From: Bradyrhizobium sp. CCGB01 | Lineage (GTDB): Bacteria; Pseudomonadota; Alphaproteobacteria; Rhizobiales; Xanthobacteraceae | Direction of reading: 5' to 3' | DNA: 64,000 bases | Assembly (NCBI RefSeq): GCF_024199795.1 | Contig: NZ_JANADK010000001.1 | Span: 6,076,001 to 6,140,000, forward strand | Shown: one piece after another, positions 8,101 to 15,599 of the stretch | Layout of the letters: every line of letters starts with the position of its first letter | Numbering within the stretch: the first letter of the stretch is position 1 | Made by a program: the position numbers and the translations under genes | Notes under the pieces: model-generated | The model's database searches: none | What the model was told of the DNA's origin: nothing | What the model saw: only the letters and a program-made list of their open reading frames with translations

Positions 8101-9468
8101 CTATTCGCGATTGTGTGACGTGCCAGCGGCGACCGGCCGCCTGCGGAAAACAGCATAGATCAACAGGCCCGAGAGCATGAGCAGCATTCCCGACAACGAC
8201 TGCACCGGCCGCTCGGTCAACAGGTAGTACATCATGAACCCGGTCACGAGCAGGAAAACGAGCGGCGTGAACGGGTATCCCCAGGCGCGATAGGGTCGCG
8301 GCAGGCCCGGATCGGTGATGCGCAGCTTGATGACGCCGGCGACCGTGAAGAACGAGCAGAACAACAGCGCGAACTGGATGAAGTCGAGCACCGCCTCGAA
8401 GCTGCGCGTGAACAGCAGCAGATTGGCGACGGCAAGCTGAAACAGGATGGCATAGGCCGGCGCTCCGCTCGCCGATCGCTTCGAGAACACGCGCAGGGCC
8501 GGGATGTCCTCGCCCATCGTCATCATCACGCGCGGGCCGATCCACATCATCGCGCTGATCGAGGAGATCAGGCCGACGCAGATCATCGCGCCGACGATCC
8601 GGCCGCCGAGACTGCCGAAGATCGCGCTGCCGGCGACGCTGGCAACATCGATCTGGCCGGCCAGCGCGCCGACCGGCGTCGCGTAGAGAAACACCGCATT
8701 CAGCGCGACGTACAGGACGAGCACGATCAGCGTGCCCGCGAGCAGCGCGCGCGGCAGGCTCTGCTGCGGCGTGTTCATCTCGCCGATGATGTAGGTCGCA
8801 GCATTCCAGCCCGAGAACGAGTACATCACGAAGACCAGCCCGATCGCGAAGGGCGCACTGACGATGTGCGCCAAGTCGCCCGGCTGCGGCGTGAAGGCGA
8901 TCGGCTGCGGCACACCGATGACGAAGCCGGCGACCAGGAAGGCGACGATCAGCACGACCTTCAAGATGGTCGAGATCAATTGGAAAGTCGAGGAGTGCCT
9001 GACGCCGGTCAGTTGCACGATCGAGACCAGCCACACCACGGCGATGGCGAGCGGGATCGGCGGCAGCCCGGGATGGACCGATTTCGCGTATTCGCCGAAC
9101 GCCATCGCCGCAAGCGCGACGGGCGCGGCGAAGCCGACTGTCGCCGAGACCCAGCCGGCGAGAAAGCCGAAGGCGGGATGGTAGGCGCGGCCGAGGAAAT
9201 TATACTCCCCGCTCGAACGCGGAAACATGGCGCCGAGCTCGCTGTAGGAGAACACTCCGCACAGCGCGACGATGCCGCCGATGGTCCAGAGCGAGAGGAT
9301 CGAGAAGCCGGACGGGATGTCCTTGACCTGGAAGCCGAGGCTGGTGAAGACGCCGACCCCGATCATGTCGGCCACGACGATGGCGGTTGCGACCAGAACG
9401 GAGACGCCGGATCCGCTTCCGGTCAGCCGGCCAGTCCAGGGCGCAGGTCCCACATCTGATGCCGTCAT
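8101..9468 (-). CDS. APC family amino acid permease
   Basis: A 455-residue integral membrane protein with about 12 hydrophobic segments. The N-terminal part shows the APC signature: VVADMIGVGVFTSLGFQ (unwound helix 1), then SYSELGAMFPRSSGEYNFLG. It exchanges or imports amino acids or amines across the inner membrane, and the exact substrate cannot be told. The start at 9468 is supported by GAGG about 9 bases upstream; the frame is open further to 9549. It heads a two-gene operon with a secreted protein. Confidence 0.9.
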   Translation of the reverse strand: MTASDVGPAPWTGRLTGSGSGVSVLVATAIVVADMIGVGVFTSLGFQVKDIPSGFSILSLWTIGGIVALCGVFSYSELGAMFPRSSGEYNFLGRAYHPAFGFLAGWVSATVGFAAPVALAAMAFGEYAKSVHPGLPPIPLAIAVVWLVSIVQLTGVRHSSTFQLISTILKVVLIVAFLVAGFVIGVPQPIAFTPQPGDLAHIVSAPFAIGLVFVMYSFSGWNAATYIIGEMNTPQQSLPRALLAGTLIVLVLYVALNAVFLYATPVGALAGQIDVASVAGSAIFGSLGGRIVGAMICVGLISSISAMMWIGPRVMMTMGEDIPALRVFSKRSASGAPAYAILFQLAVANLLLFTRSFEAVLDFIQFALLFCSFFTVAGVIKLRITDPGLPRPYRAWGYPFTPLVFLLVTGFMMYYLLTERPVQSLSGMLLMLSGLLIYAVFRRRPVAAGTSHNRE

Positions 9469-9805
9469 CGGGGTCCTCAAACCTGAGGCGTCACGCCTCG
9501 TGGGAAGCATCGTGCCGTTCGGTCCAGTCAATTCAAGCAGGGTTAACAAGGGTTAAATGAGGCATGCGAAATCGGTACCGCCGCACCTTTTATGCATGGT
9601 CCTGGGCAATAAACCACCGCAAACACCGGAGAATCCCGTTTCGCGCCCCCACAATCAGGACACGATTGCATGGTCCCTTCGAGCGTTCCGGATGTGGGGA
9701 AGTTTCTCCGGACACTTAACGTCGCCTAAACGCCAGTCGGCTCAATTGTCTTAAATGCTTGCCGATGGACGTGTGACTTGGGTCGTGACTTGGGGTCATG
9801 GGTGG

Positions 9806-11146
9806 ATGGTCGGGGCCGTTCCGAAACTGAGAGCTGACACTCGTGCCGATCGGACGCTGTCCGTTGCGCACGGTCGCGCGCTCCGGATCGGGCTGATCTC
9901 GGCCCTGGTGCCGCTGTCGCTGGCGCTGGTTCAATGCGGCCGGGCGCCCAACCCGGCGGCGCTCGCGGCGAACTCGCAGGCCAACGTCCAGGTGGTCGCC
10001 AAGACAAATCCGCGAGCCGCCAATCCGCAAGTTGCAAGCGCCGACACGTTCGAGGATCGCTTCCCGGCCCCGCAGTTCGGGGAGCGCTTCCCGTCGGCGA
10101 GCGAGAGTTTTCTGCAACGGCAGATGTCGGACTTCTCGCCCAAACGCGCCGTGCAGCAGCAGCCTCAACAGGAGCAGGCGCCCTACAAGGTGGCCTCGCT
10201 CGCGCCGCAGGTCCCCTACCAGCGTCCGCCGCGCGAGGACCTGACGACGCTCGTCAGCATGAAATCGTCGGCCTTCCCCTATTTCGGCAACAACCCTGCC
10301 TCGGACGCGCCGTTCCTCAACATCTCCAAGGGCGACCGCCGCGGCCACCGCAGCTATTCCGGTCGCGTCTACTGGCAGGACGAGACCTACAGCGACAGCC
10401 GTGTGCTGATGCACGTGCCCGAGCATTTCGACGTGCGCAAGCCGGGCGTGATCGTGGTGTTCTTCCACGGCAATGGCGCAACGCTGGAGCGCGACGTGCG
10501 CGATCGCCAACTCGTGCCGCGGCAGGTCACCGATTCCGGCGCCAATGCCATCCTGCTGGCGCCGCAGATGGCGGTCGATGCCGCCGATTCCAGCGCCGGC
10601 AAATTCTGGCAGCCCGGCGGCTTCAAGCGCTTCATGGAAGAGTCCGCCAACCATCTGGCTCAGGTCACCGGCGATCCCAACAACGCACGCGCCTTCGCCA
10701 ACATGCCGATCGTGATCGTCGGCTACAGCGGCGGCTTCCTGCCGACGGCCTGGAGCCTCGAGGTCGGCGGCATCAGTGACCGCGTCCGCGGCGTCGTGCT
10801 GCTCGATGCCGTGTATGGCGAGATGGACAAGTTCGCCTCCTGGATCGAGAGCCACCGCTCCGGCTTCTTCGTCAGCTCCTACACCCGCTACACCGCGCGG
10901 CGCGACCGCGAGCTGATGAGCATGCTGCGGCAAAAGGGCATCAGCGTCTCCGAGGACATGGACGGGCCCTTGCGTCCCGGCAGCGTGGTGTTCGTCGAAA
11001 CCGGCGACGGCATCACACATCGTGATTATGTGACGCGCGCCTGGACGCGGGACCCGCTCAAGGACGTGCTGGTGAAGATGTCGGCGACGCCGTCGCTGGC
11101 GCTGACGCGCGTGGCATCCACCAATCCGCCTGCATCAAGCCGCTAA
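9806..11146 (+). CDS. Secreted alpha/beta-hydrolase-like protein
   Basis: About 446 residues from the ATG at 9806 (an ATG at 9755 is also in frame). A hydrophobic export segment, LRIGLISALVPLSLALVQ, is followed by Cys. This is lipobox-like, but Gln at -1 is non-canonical. A 150-residue low-complexity region rich in Gln, Pro and Ala follows. The C-terminal half has the hydrolase fold: VIVVFFHGNGATLERDV, a nucleophile elbow IVGYSGGFLPTAW and a late HRDYV that could hold the His. The substrate is unknown. Upstream there are about 330 bases without a convincing gene. Confidence 0.65.
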   Translation: MVGAVPKLRADTRADRTLSVAHGRALRIGLISALVPLSLALVQCGRAPNPAALAANSQANVQVVAKTNPRAANPQVASADTFEDRFPAPQFGERFPSASESFLQRQMSDFSPKRAVQQQPQQEQAPYKVASLAPQVPYQRPPREDLTTLVSMKSSAFPYFGNNPASDAPFLNISKGDRRGHRSYSGRVYWQDETYSDSRVLMHVPEHFDVRKPGVIVVFFHGNGATLERDVRDRQLVPRQVTDSGANAILLAPQMAVDAADSSAGKFWQPGGFKRFMEESANHLAQVTGDPNNARAFANMPIVIVGYSGGFLPTAWSLEVGGISDRVRGVVLLDAVYGEMDKFASWIESHRSGFFVSSYTRYTARRDRELMSMLRQKGISVSEDMDGPLRPGSVVFVETGDGITHRDYVTRAWTRDPLKDVLVKMSATPSLALTRVASTNPPASSR

Positions 11147-11314
11147 CCGATATTGCGCGCGCCGGCATTTGGCCGCGCTGCCCGTAATTGTCTCAGGCTT
11201 TGATCAAAATGTGATGTTGATTGGCCGATATCCCCGGGGCCGACCGGATTGCTTCCGCCGGCAAGGACCATAATTTGCGGCCAAGTTGGTGTTGAAATTC
11301 CGCAGGGACAAGCA

Positions 11315-11641
11315 GTGCGTCAGGGATTGTACAAGGTCGACTTCCACACGGTTCACGGAACCGGTTGCGGCGTCGTCTATGTGACTGAGGGCAAGATGCG
11401 CGGCGGCAATTCCGCCTTTGCCTTCATCGGCACCTATGCGGGCGAAGGCGACAGCATCAAGGTCAAGATCTCGACCGAGCGCTACAATGATGATCCGTCC
11501 TTCAAGCCGCTGTTCGGGAACGACCGGATCACGCTGACGCTCGCCGGCCGTGAGGACGGCGACACGGCGGAGTTCGAAGGCACCGCGCTGCAAGTGCCCG
11601 GCGTGGCCTTCAGGGCCGTGCTGAGCCGGCTCAGCGACTAG
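11315..11641 (+). CDS. GrlR-like regulatory protein
   Basis: A 108-residue soluble, beta-rich protein beginning RQGLYKVDFHTVHGTGCGVV and continuing YVTEGKMRGGNSAFAFIGTY. This matches GrlR, the lipocalin-like family first known as negative regulator of the LEE type III secretion system. The GTG at 11315 has AGGGA 8 bases upstream; the frame is open to 11249 without a better site. No type III genes are visible nearby, so here the protein may bind a small ligand or another regulator. Confidence 0.65.
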   Translation: MRQGLYKVDFHTVHGTGCGVVYVTEGKMRGGNSAFAFIGTYAGEGDSIKVKISTERYNDDPSFKPLFGNDRITLTLAGREDGDTAEFEGTALQVPGVAFRAVLSRLSD

Positions 11642-11673
11642 CCGTCCGGCTTCCAGACCTCAGCTCTTGATCT

Positions 11674-12051
11674 TCAGGTTTTGGGCAGCTTCGGAATGCT
11701 CTCGGCAAAGCCGTTGAAGCAGGCCAGCCGCTCGTCCTCTTCCTTGAAGAAACGGCAATCGGCGTAGCCCTTGGCCTTCGCCGGCTTCGGCTTCGGCGTC
11801 GGCGGGATAATGGCGTCGTAGCAGTTGAGGCGGTCCTTGGTGCCGTCATCAAGATCGAGGCAGGCCTGGAGCCGCGCCGCGATCGATTGCGGCTTGCCCT
11901 TCGGCGCTGCGGCCGGCTTGGCTGCCGCCTCTTTAGTCCCCTTGGGCTTGACCTGCACCAGCGGCTTGTCCCCCACCATCGGTGGCTTGTCGGCTTGCGC
12001 AAACGCGGAGGCTGAATAGAGCACCGCGGCAACCGCCAGAATCATCCTCAT
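11674..12051 (-). CDS. Small secreted lysine-rich protein, unknown
   Basis: A 125-residue protein. It has a signal peptide (RMILAVAAVLYSASAFAQA) and a Lys/Pro/Ala-rich middle (GTKEAAAKPAAAPKGKPQ). The tail has four cysteines: LQACLDLDDG, LNCYDAI, YADCRFF and LACFNGF. The paired Cys pattern suggests two periplasmic disulfides, as in small conserved Rhizobiales proteins. I know no function. An ATG at 12051 is chosen over the TTG at 12060. It is convergent with the GrlR-like gene. Confidence 0.6.
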   Translation of the reverse strand: MRMILAVAAVLYSASAFAQADKPPMVGDKPLVQVKPKGTKEAAAKPAAAPKGKPQSIAARLQACLDLDDGTKDRLNCYDAIIPPTPKPKPAKAKGYADCRFFKEEDERLACFNGFAESIPKLPKT

Positions 12052-12142
12052 CTCAGTCAACTCTCTTTGGTCCCCATGCCTCGCCTTCTAGCGCTCCCGC
12101 GCGCGGTTTGCCAAGCACCTTGCGCACACGAAAACGCGGGAT

Positions 12143-13321
12143 TCAGGCTGTGGCGGCCACAGCCGGCCGCGGCCGGGTCAGGACCACCAGGATCAAAGCC
12201 AGCACGACAAAGCCGACCGCGACGAAGCCGAGCGGATGCAGGAGTTCGCGGGCGAACAGCAGTCCGCCGATGGCGGAGCCGACAGCCTGGCCGATATAGA
12301 GAACGGAGGTGTTGAGCGCGACGGTTGCCGATGCAAGCGGCGGCGCCGCCGCAACCAGCCGCACCTGCTGCATCGAATTGGTCGAGGCAAAGCCGAGGCC
12401 CCAGATCGCGACCGCGATCGCCATCAACACCAGGCTCCCCGCACCGACTGCCCAGCCGGTGATGCCCGCAAGCAGCAGGCAGGTGAACAGCAGCGAGGTC
12501 CGAAAAGGTCCCCAGGTGTCGACGATGCGGGTCGCGATGACAACGCCGAGGAAACCGCAAACACCGTAGATGCCGAACACCATGCCGATCGCATCGGGGC
12601 TGGCGTCGGTGAGCTTCTTGAGCAGCGGGCCCATGAAGGTGAACACCACGAACTGCCCGGACATCTGCAGCATCGTGATCGCAAGCAGCAGCAGAATAGC
12701 CCTGCTTCGCCCGACCGCGCTCCAGGTCTTCAGGTCAACAGGCGCGCCCGTCAGGCCCGCCGGCAGCCGCAGCAGCAACAACAGGAAGCTGATGCAGCCG
12801 AGCGCGCCGATCCCGCCATAGGCCGCGCGCCAGCCATAGCGGCTGGCGATGAAGGTGATCAGCGGGAGGCCGACGGCGGCAGCCAACGACCAGCCGAGAA
12901 AGATATAGGCGATCGTGCTGCCCCGCCGCTCCACCGGCACGATCAGCGCCGCCGTGCCGGCGGCCTGCGGCGTGTAGAGCGCGCCGACCGCGAGCATCAC
13001 CAGGCGGATGACGAGCAGGCTCGTGTAGTCAGGGGCAAAGGCCGAGGCGAGATTGCCAAGGGCGAGCACCGCGAGCGTCGTCGTCAGCAGCGTCCGCCGC
13101 TCGATGCGGCTGGTCAGCCACGCGGTCAGCGGCGAGCCGATGCACAGCGTGATCGCGCCGAAGGTGATCAGCAGCCCGGCTGCATGGATACTGATGCCGA
13201 GCCCCGTCGACAATTCCGGCAGCATGCCCGCCGGCGCCAGCACCGAGCAGCCGGTGACGAGATTGCCGAGCATCAGGGCAGTTGGCGTAAAACGAAAGGC
13301 GGCGGGGGACAGGGATTTCAT
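12143..13321 (-). CDS. MFS transporter, DHA1/AraJ-type
   Basis: A 392-residue membrane protein with 12 hydrophobic segments. The MFS loop 2-3 motif is represented by LTAWLTSRIERRTLL. A second half starts near RSRAILLLLAI. Drug/sugar efflux is the usual role of this family (AraJ, SotB). The ATG at 13321 begins SLSPAAFRFTPTALMLGN after Met-Lys. The frame is open to 13639 but the extension is compositionally different. It is divergent from the S8 peptidase gene, 144 bases apart, which could mean common control. Confidence 0.85.
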   Translation of the reverse strand: MKSLSPAAFRFTPTALMLGNLVTGCSVLAPAGMLPELSTGLGISIHAAGLLITFGAITLCIGSPLTAWLTSRIERRTLLTTTLAVLALGNLASAFAPDYTSLLVIRLVMLAVGALYTPQAAGTAALIVPVERRGSTIAYIFLGWSLAAAVGLPLITFIASRYGWRAAYGGIGALGCISFLLLLLRLPAGLTGAPVDLKTWSAVGRSRAILLLLAITMLQMSGQFVVFTFMGPLLKKLTDASPDAIGMVFGIYGVCGFLGVVIATRIVDTWGPFRTSLLFTCLLLAGITGWAVGAGSLVLMAIAVAIWGLGFASTNSMQQVRLVAAAPPLASATVALNTSVLYIGQAVGSAIGGLLFARELLHPLGFVAVGFVVLALILVVLTRPRPAVAATA

Positions 13322-13346
13322 GCACGTGCATGTAGTGGATGTGCAC
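13319..13346. promoter_or_regulatory. TGCAC/GTGCA repeats at the divergent MFS-peptidase promoter
   Basis: A perfect 10-base palindrome TGCACGTGCA (13321-13330) is followed by another GTGCAC at 13341-13346. Three TGCAC half-sites in 26 bases could be an operator for a dimeric regulator. The palindrome overlaps the MFS start codon, which weakens the case. Confidence 0.3.
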
Positions 13347-13465
13347 GCCGATTGAAAGCGCTGCACAACTCCAAATCCGGCCCGCGGAACACGAAGCCAC
13401 TTGTCTTCCAGAGGTTTGTTGGGGATATTATTGCTATTTTTAATTGAACATTTGAGGAAACATCG

Positions 13466-15097
13466 ATGCCGAGCAAACCCGAAGGCGTCCGCCGTTACAT
13501 CGTCATGAGCAAGGATGGCTATCTTGCAGAGCCGCTCGATACCGCGAACCTGCAACCGAGTGCCGGCACGGTAACGCTTGCCACGCGGGCGCGCGCCGTC
13601 GCGCCGGCCCCACAAATGCGGGTGCTGGATTCGCTTCACGAGAACGGCCCCAAGCTGGTCGAAATGGCTCCCGAGGGAGAGCTCAGCCTTCGTCTCAGCT
13701 CACCGGACCTGAAGATCATCCCGGAAGTCTTTTATCACCGGCAGTGGGAGCGCTTCCGCGTTCATCAGCGTCCTCCCCGGCCCGCGGCCAAGAAGGCAGC
13801 CGCGAAGAAAACCACCGCCAAAAAGGCGGCCGGCAAGAAAACCGCGAAAAAGGCCGCCGCGGGCCGGGTCAGATTGGCCACCGTGGCAGGCGTCTCGGCA
13901 ACCAGCTTCACCGTCTCGGTCGTGGCACGGTCAGGCGGCGCTCCGGTCGAAGGCGCTCACATCGTCGCTTTCACGGACTTCGCAGCGCGTCAGGGGGCCG
14001 AGGCGACAACGGGCGCCAACGGCAGCGCCACGCTGAACCTGCTCCCGCCGAGCCAGCCCCTCGAACGCGTCTATGTCTATGCGCCGGCCGGCTACTGGGG
14101 ATTTTTTGCCATCAACACAACCGGCGCGAACCTTGCGCAGATCAAGTTGACGTCCATCGACGTGCGCGATTCCACGCTGCTGCTCACCCAGCTCTATGCC
14201 GGGCTCCCCGTGAATGCCGGCGCTGACGTCACCGTCGGAATCATCGACAGCGGCGTCGACGGCACGCACCCCGACCTGACCAACGTGACAGGCGGCCTGA
14301 ATTGCGTGAGCGACGAGGTCCGTGCCAATCCCGCGGCCGCGCAGAATTGGCGGCCGGCGTTGACCGAGGGCGAGCACGGCACGCACGTCGCGGGCATCGT
14401 CGGTGGCCGTGGACCAGCGAGCGGATTCCGCGGCGTTGCTCCGGGGGTCAAGCTTCGGAGCTACCGCGTATTCCCGGATCACCCGCGACCGCCGCCGAAC
14501 AACGGCGCCAGCAACTTCGACATCGCCAAGGCGATCGACACGGCCGTCGCAGACAAGTGCGATATCATCAACATGAGCCTTGGTGGCGGTCCCAAGGATG
14601 ACCTTACGCGCGCGGCAATCGACCGTGCGATCGCGGCCGGCGTCGTGGTGGTCGCAGCCGCTGGCAATGACGATCGAAGCCCGGTCTCGTTTCCCGCCGC
14701 GTACGTCGAGTGCGTCGCAGTGTCGGCCATGGGGCGGGTCGGCACCTTTCCGAAGACCTCGATCGGGAGCAGCAATGTCGCCGCTCCGAAAGGCAGTCCG
14801 CACACAGGGGATTTCGTCGCTGATTTCAGCAATTTCGGCCCCGAGATCGATACCACCGGAGCCGGCGTCGAGATCGTCTCCACGCTGCCTGGAACCGGCC
14901 ACGGCTCGATGAGCGGAACGTCGATGGCGTGCCCGGCCGTCGCGGGGTTTGCGGCCTATCTCCTTGCCAAGGATCCGGCATTGAAGCAAAAAAGCGGTTC
15001 CAACCGTTCTCGCGCCCTCAAGGACGCCCTATATGCTGCTTGCAAGCCGGAGAATTTCGGCCGCGACTATGAAGGGTTCGGACTACCCCTTCCATAG
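13466..15097 (+). CDS. S8 (subtilisin-like) serine peptidase with H1-like linker and beta-sandwich insert
   Basis: A 543-residue protein that starts after a GAGGAAAC site. Residues 1-100 resemble a subtilase propeptide (YIVMSKDGYL to IIPEVFYHRQW). Residues 107-132 are a histone-H1-like Lys/Ala tract. Residues 135-240 read as a beta-sandwich (APVEGAHIVAFTDFA, ATLNLLPPS). Residues 250-540 are the catalytic domain: Asp261 in GIIDSGVDGTHPDL, His304 in EGEHGTHVAGI, oxyanion Asn401 in AAAGNDD, and Ser486 in MSGTSMACPAVAG. All four key residues are present, so it should be active. No signal peptide is seen. The small downstream gene (15140) may encode its partner. The catalytic domain is S8A-like; the overall architecture is unfamiliar to me. 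Confidence 0.9.
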   Translation: MPSKPEGVRRYIVMSKDGYLAEPLDTANLQPSAGTVTLATRARAVAPAPQMRVLDSLHENGPKLVEMAPEGELSLRLSSPDLKIIPEVFYHRQWERFRVHQRPPRPAAKKAAAKKTTAKKAAGKKTAKKAAAGRVRLATVAGVSATSFTVSVVARSGGAPVEGAHIVAFTDFAARQGAEATTGANGSATLNLLPPSQPLERVYVYAPAGYWGFFAINTTGANLAQIKLTSIDVRDSTLLLTQLYAGLPVNAGADVTVGIIDSGVDGTHPDLTNVTGGLNCVSDEVRANPAAAQNWRPALTEGEHGTHVAGIVGGRGPASGFRGVAPGVKLRSYRVFPDHPRPPPNNGASNFDIAKAIDTAVADKCDIINMSLGGGPKDDLTRAAIDRAIAAGVVVVAAAGNDDRSPVSFPAAYVECVAVSAMGRVGTFPKTSIGSSNVAAPKGSPHTGDFVADFSNFGPEIDTTGAGVEIVSTLPGTGHGSMSGTSMACPAVAGFAAYLLAKDPALKQKSGSNRSRALKDALYAACKPENFGRDYEGFGLPLP

Positions 15098-15139
15098 GGC
15101 AGCGCTCGGAAGGCCCGGCTCATTGACGGATGGCAGACG

Positions 15140-15385
15140 ATGAGCGAACGCACCGTGGTCTTTCGTGCCGATCCCAAATCCGAGGCGTGCGAGAGCGTGG
15201 TGAAGCGCTTGCGCGCCGAGGGCTTGGAGATCGTAGAACAACAACCGAACATGTTACTGGTCGCCGGCGCGCCGCGGGCGATCAGCAAGGCGCTTGGCGA
15301 CGCCGAGGGCTGGAAGCTGACGGAGGAGACGTCAACGCCTCCGCCGAAGACGCGCGAAAAGGTCCTGAAGCCGCCATCCCGATAG
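15140..15385 (+). CDS. Small protein, possible I9-type propeptide/inhibitor partner
   Basis: An 81-residue protein 43 bases downstream of the S8 peptidase, same strand. [40 protein letters not shown] and [16 protein letters not shown] suggest a beta-alpha-beta-beta-alpha-beta order, the ferredoxin-like fold of I9 subtilase propeptides that also act as free inhibitors. The tail is Pro/Lys-rich ([13 protein letters not shown]). Ribosome site GGATGG lies upstream. Inhibitor or folding-chaperone activity is inferred from position and secondary-structure pattern only. It could also be an unrelated small protein. Confidence 0.5.
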   Translation: MSERTVVFRADPKSEACESVVKRLRAEGLEIVEQQPNMLLVAGAPRAISKALGDAEGWKLTEETSTPPPKTREKVLKPPSR

Positions 15386-15559
15386 ATCCGCCCCGCCTGT
15401 TCCGGGGCCAGGCCTGATCGAACAGGCCGGATCGAGCGGTGCGGCATATTTCAGCGCAACCGGGGCTCCAGCGTCGCGGATGATGGGCCACGCTGCCTTT
15501 TCTTGGAAAAGCCGGATTGCGCAGGCCGAATCGCCTGATATATCGCTCGTTCCCGCTTA

Positions 15560-15577
15560 CCTGCGCTCGTTCGCAGG
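15560..15577 (+). promoter_or_regulatory. Leader hairpin before thrS
   Basis: CCTGCG and CGCAGG (6 bp, perfect) enclose loop CTCGTT, at -40 to -23 relative to the thrS ATG. The loop contains CGT preceded by T, as in the anticodon loop of a CGU threonine tRNA. E. coli thrS uses such a mimic for autocontrol, but homology here is a guess. Confidence 0.35.
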
Positions 15578-15599
15578 AGTGAGCTTCAGGAGAAATGCA

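Noticed and set aside
9557..9754. Plus-strand frame of 65 codons
   Set aside because: No family, spacing of ribosome site too short, ends just before the real gene; more likely leader DNA.
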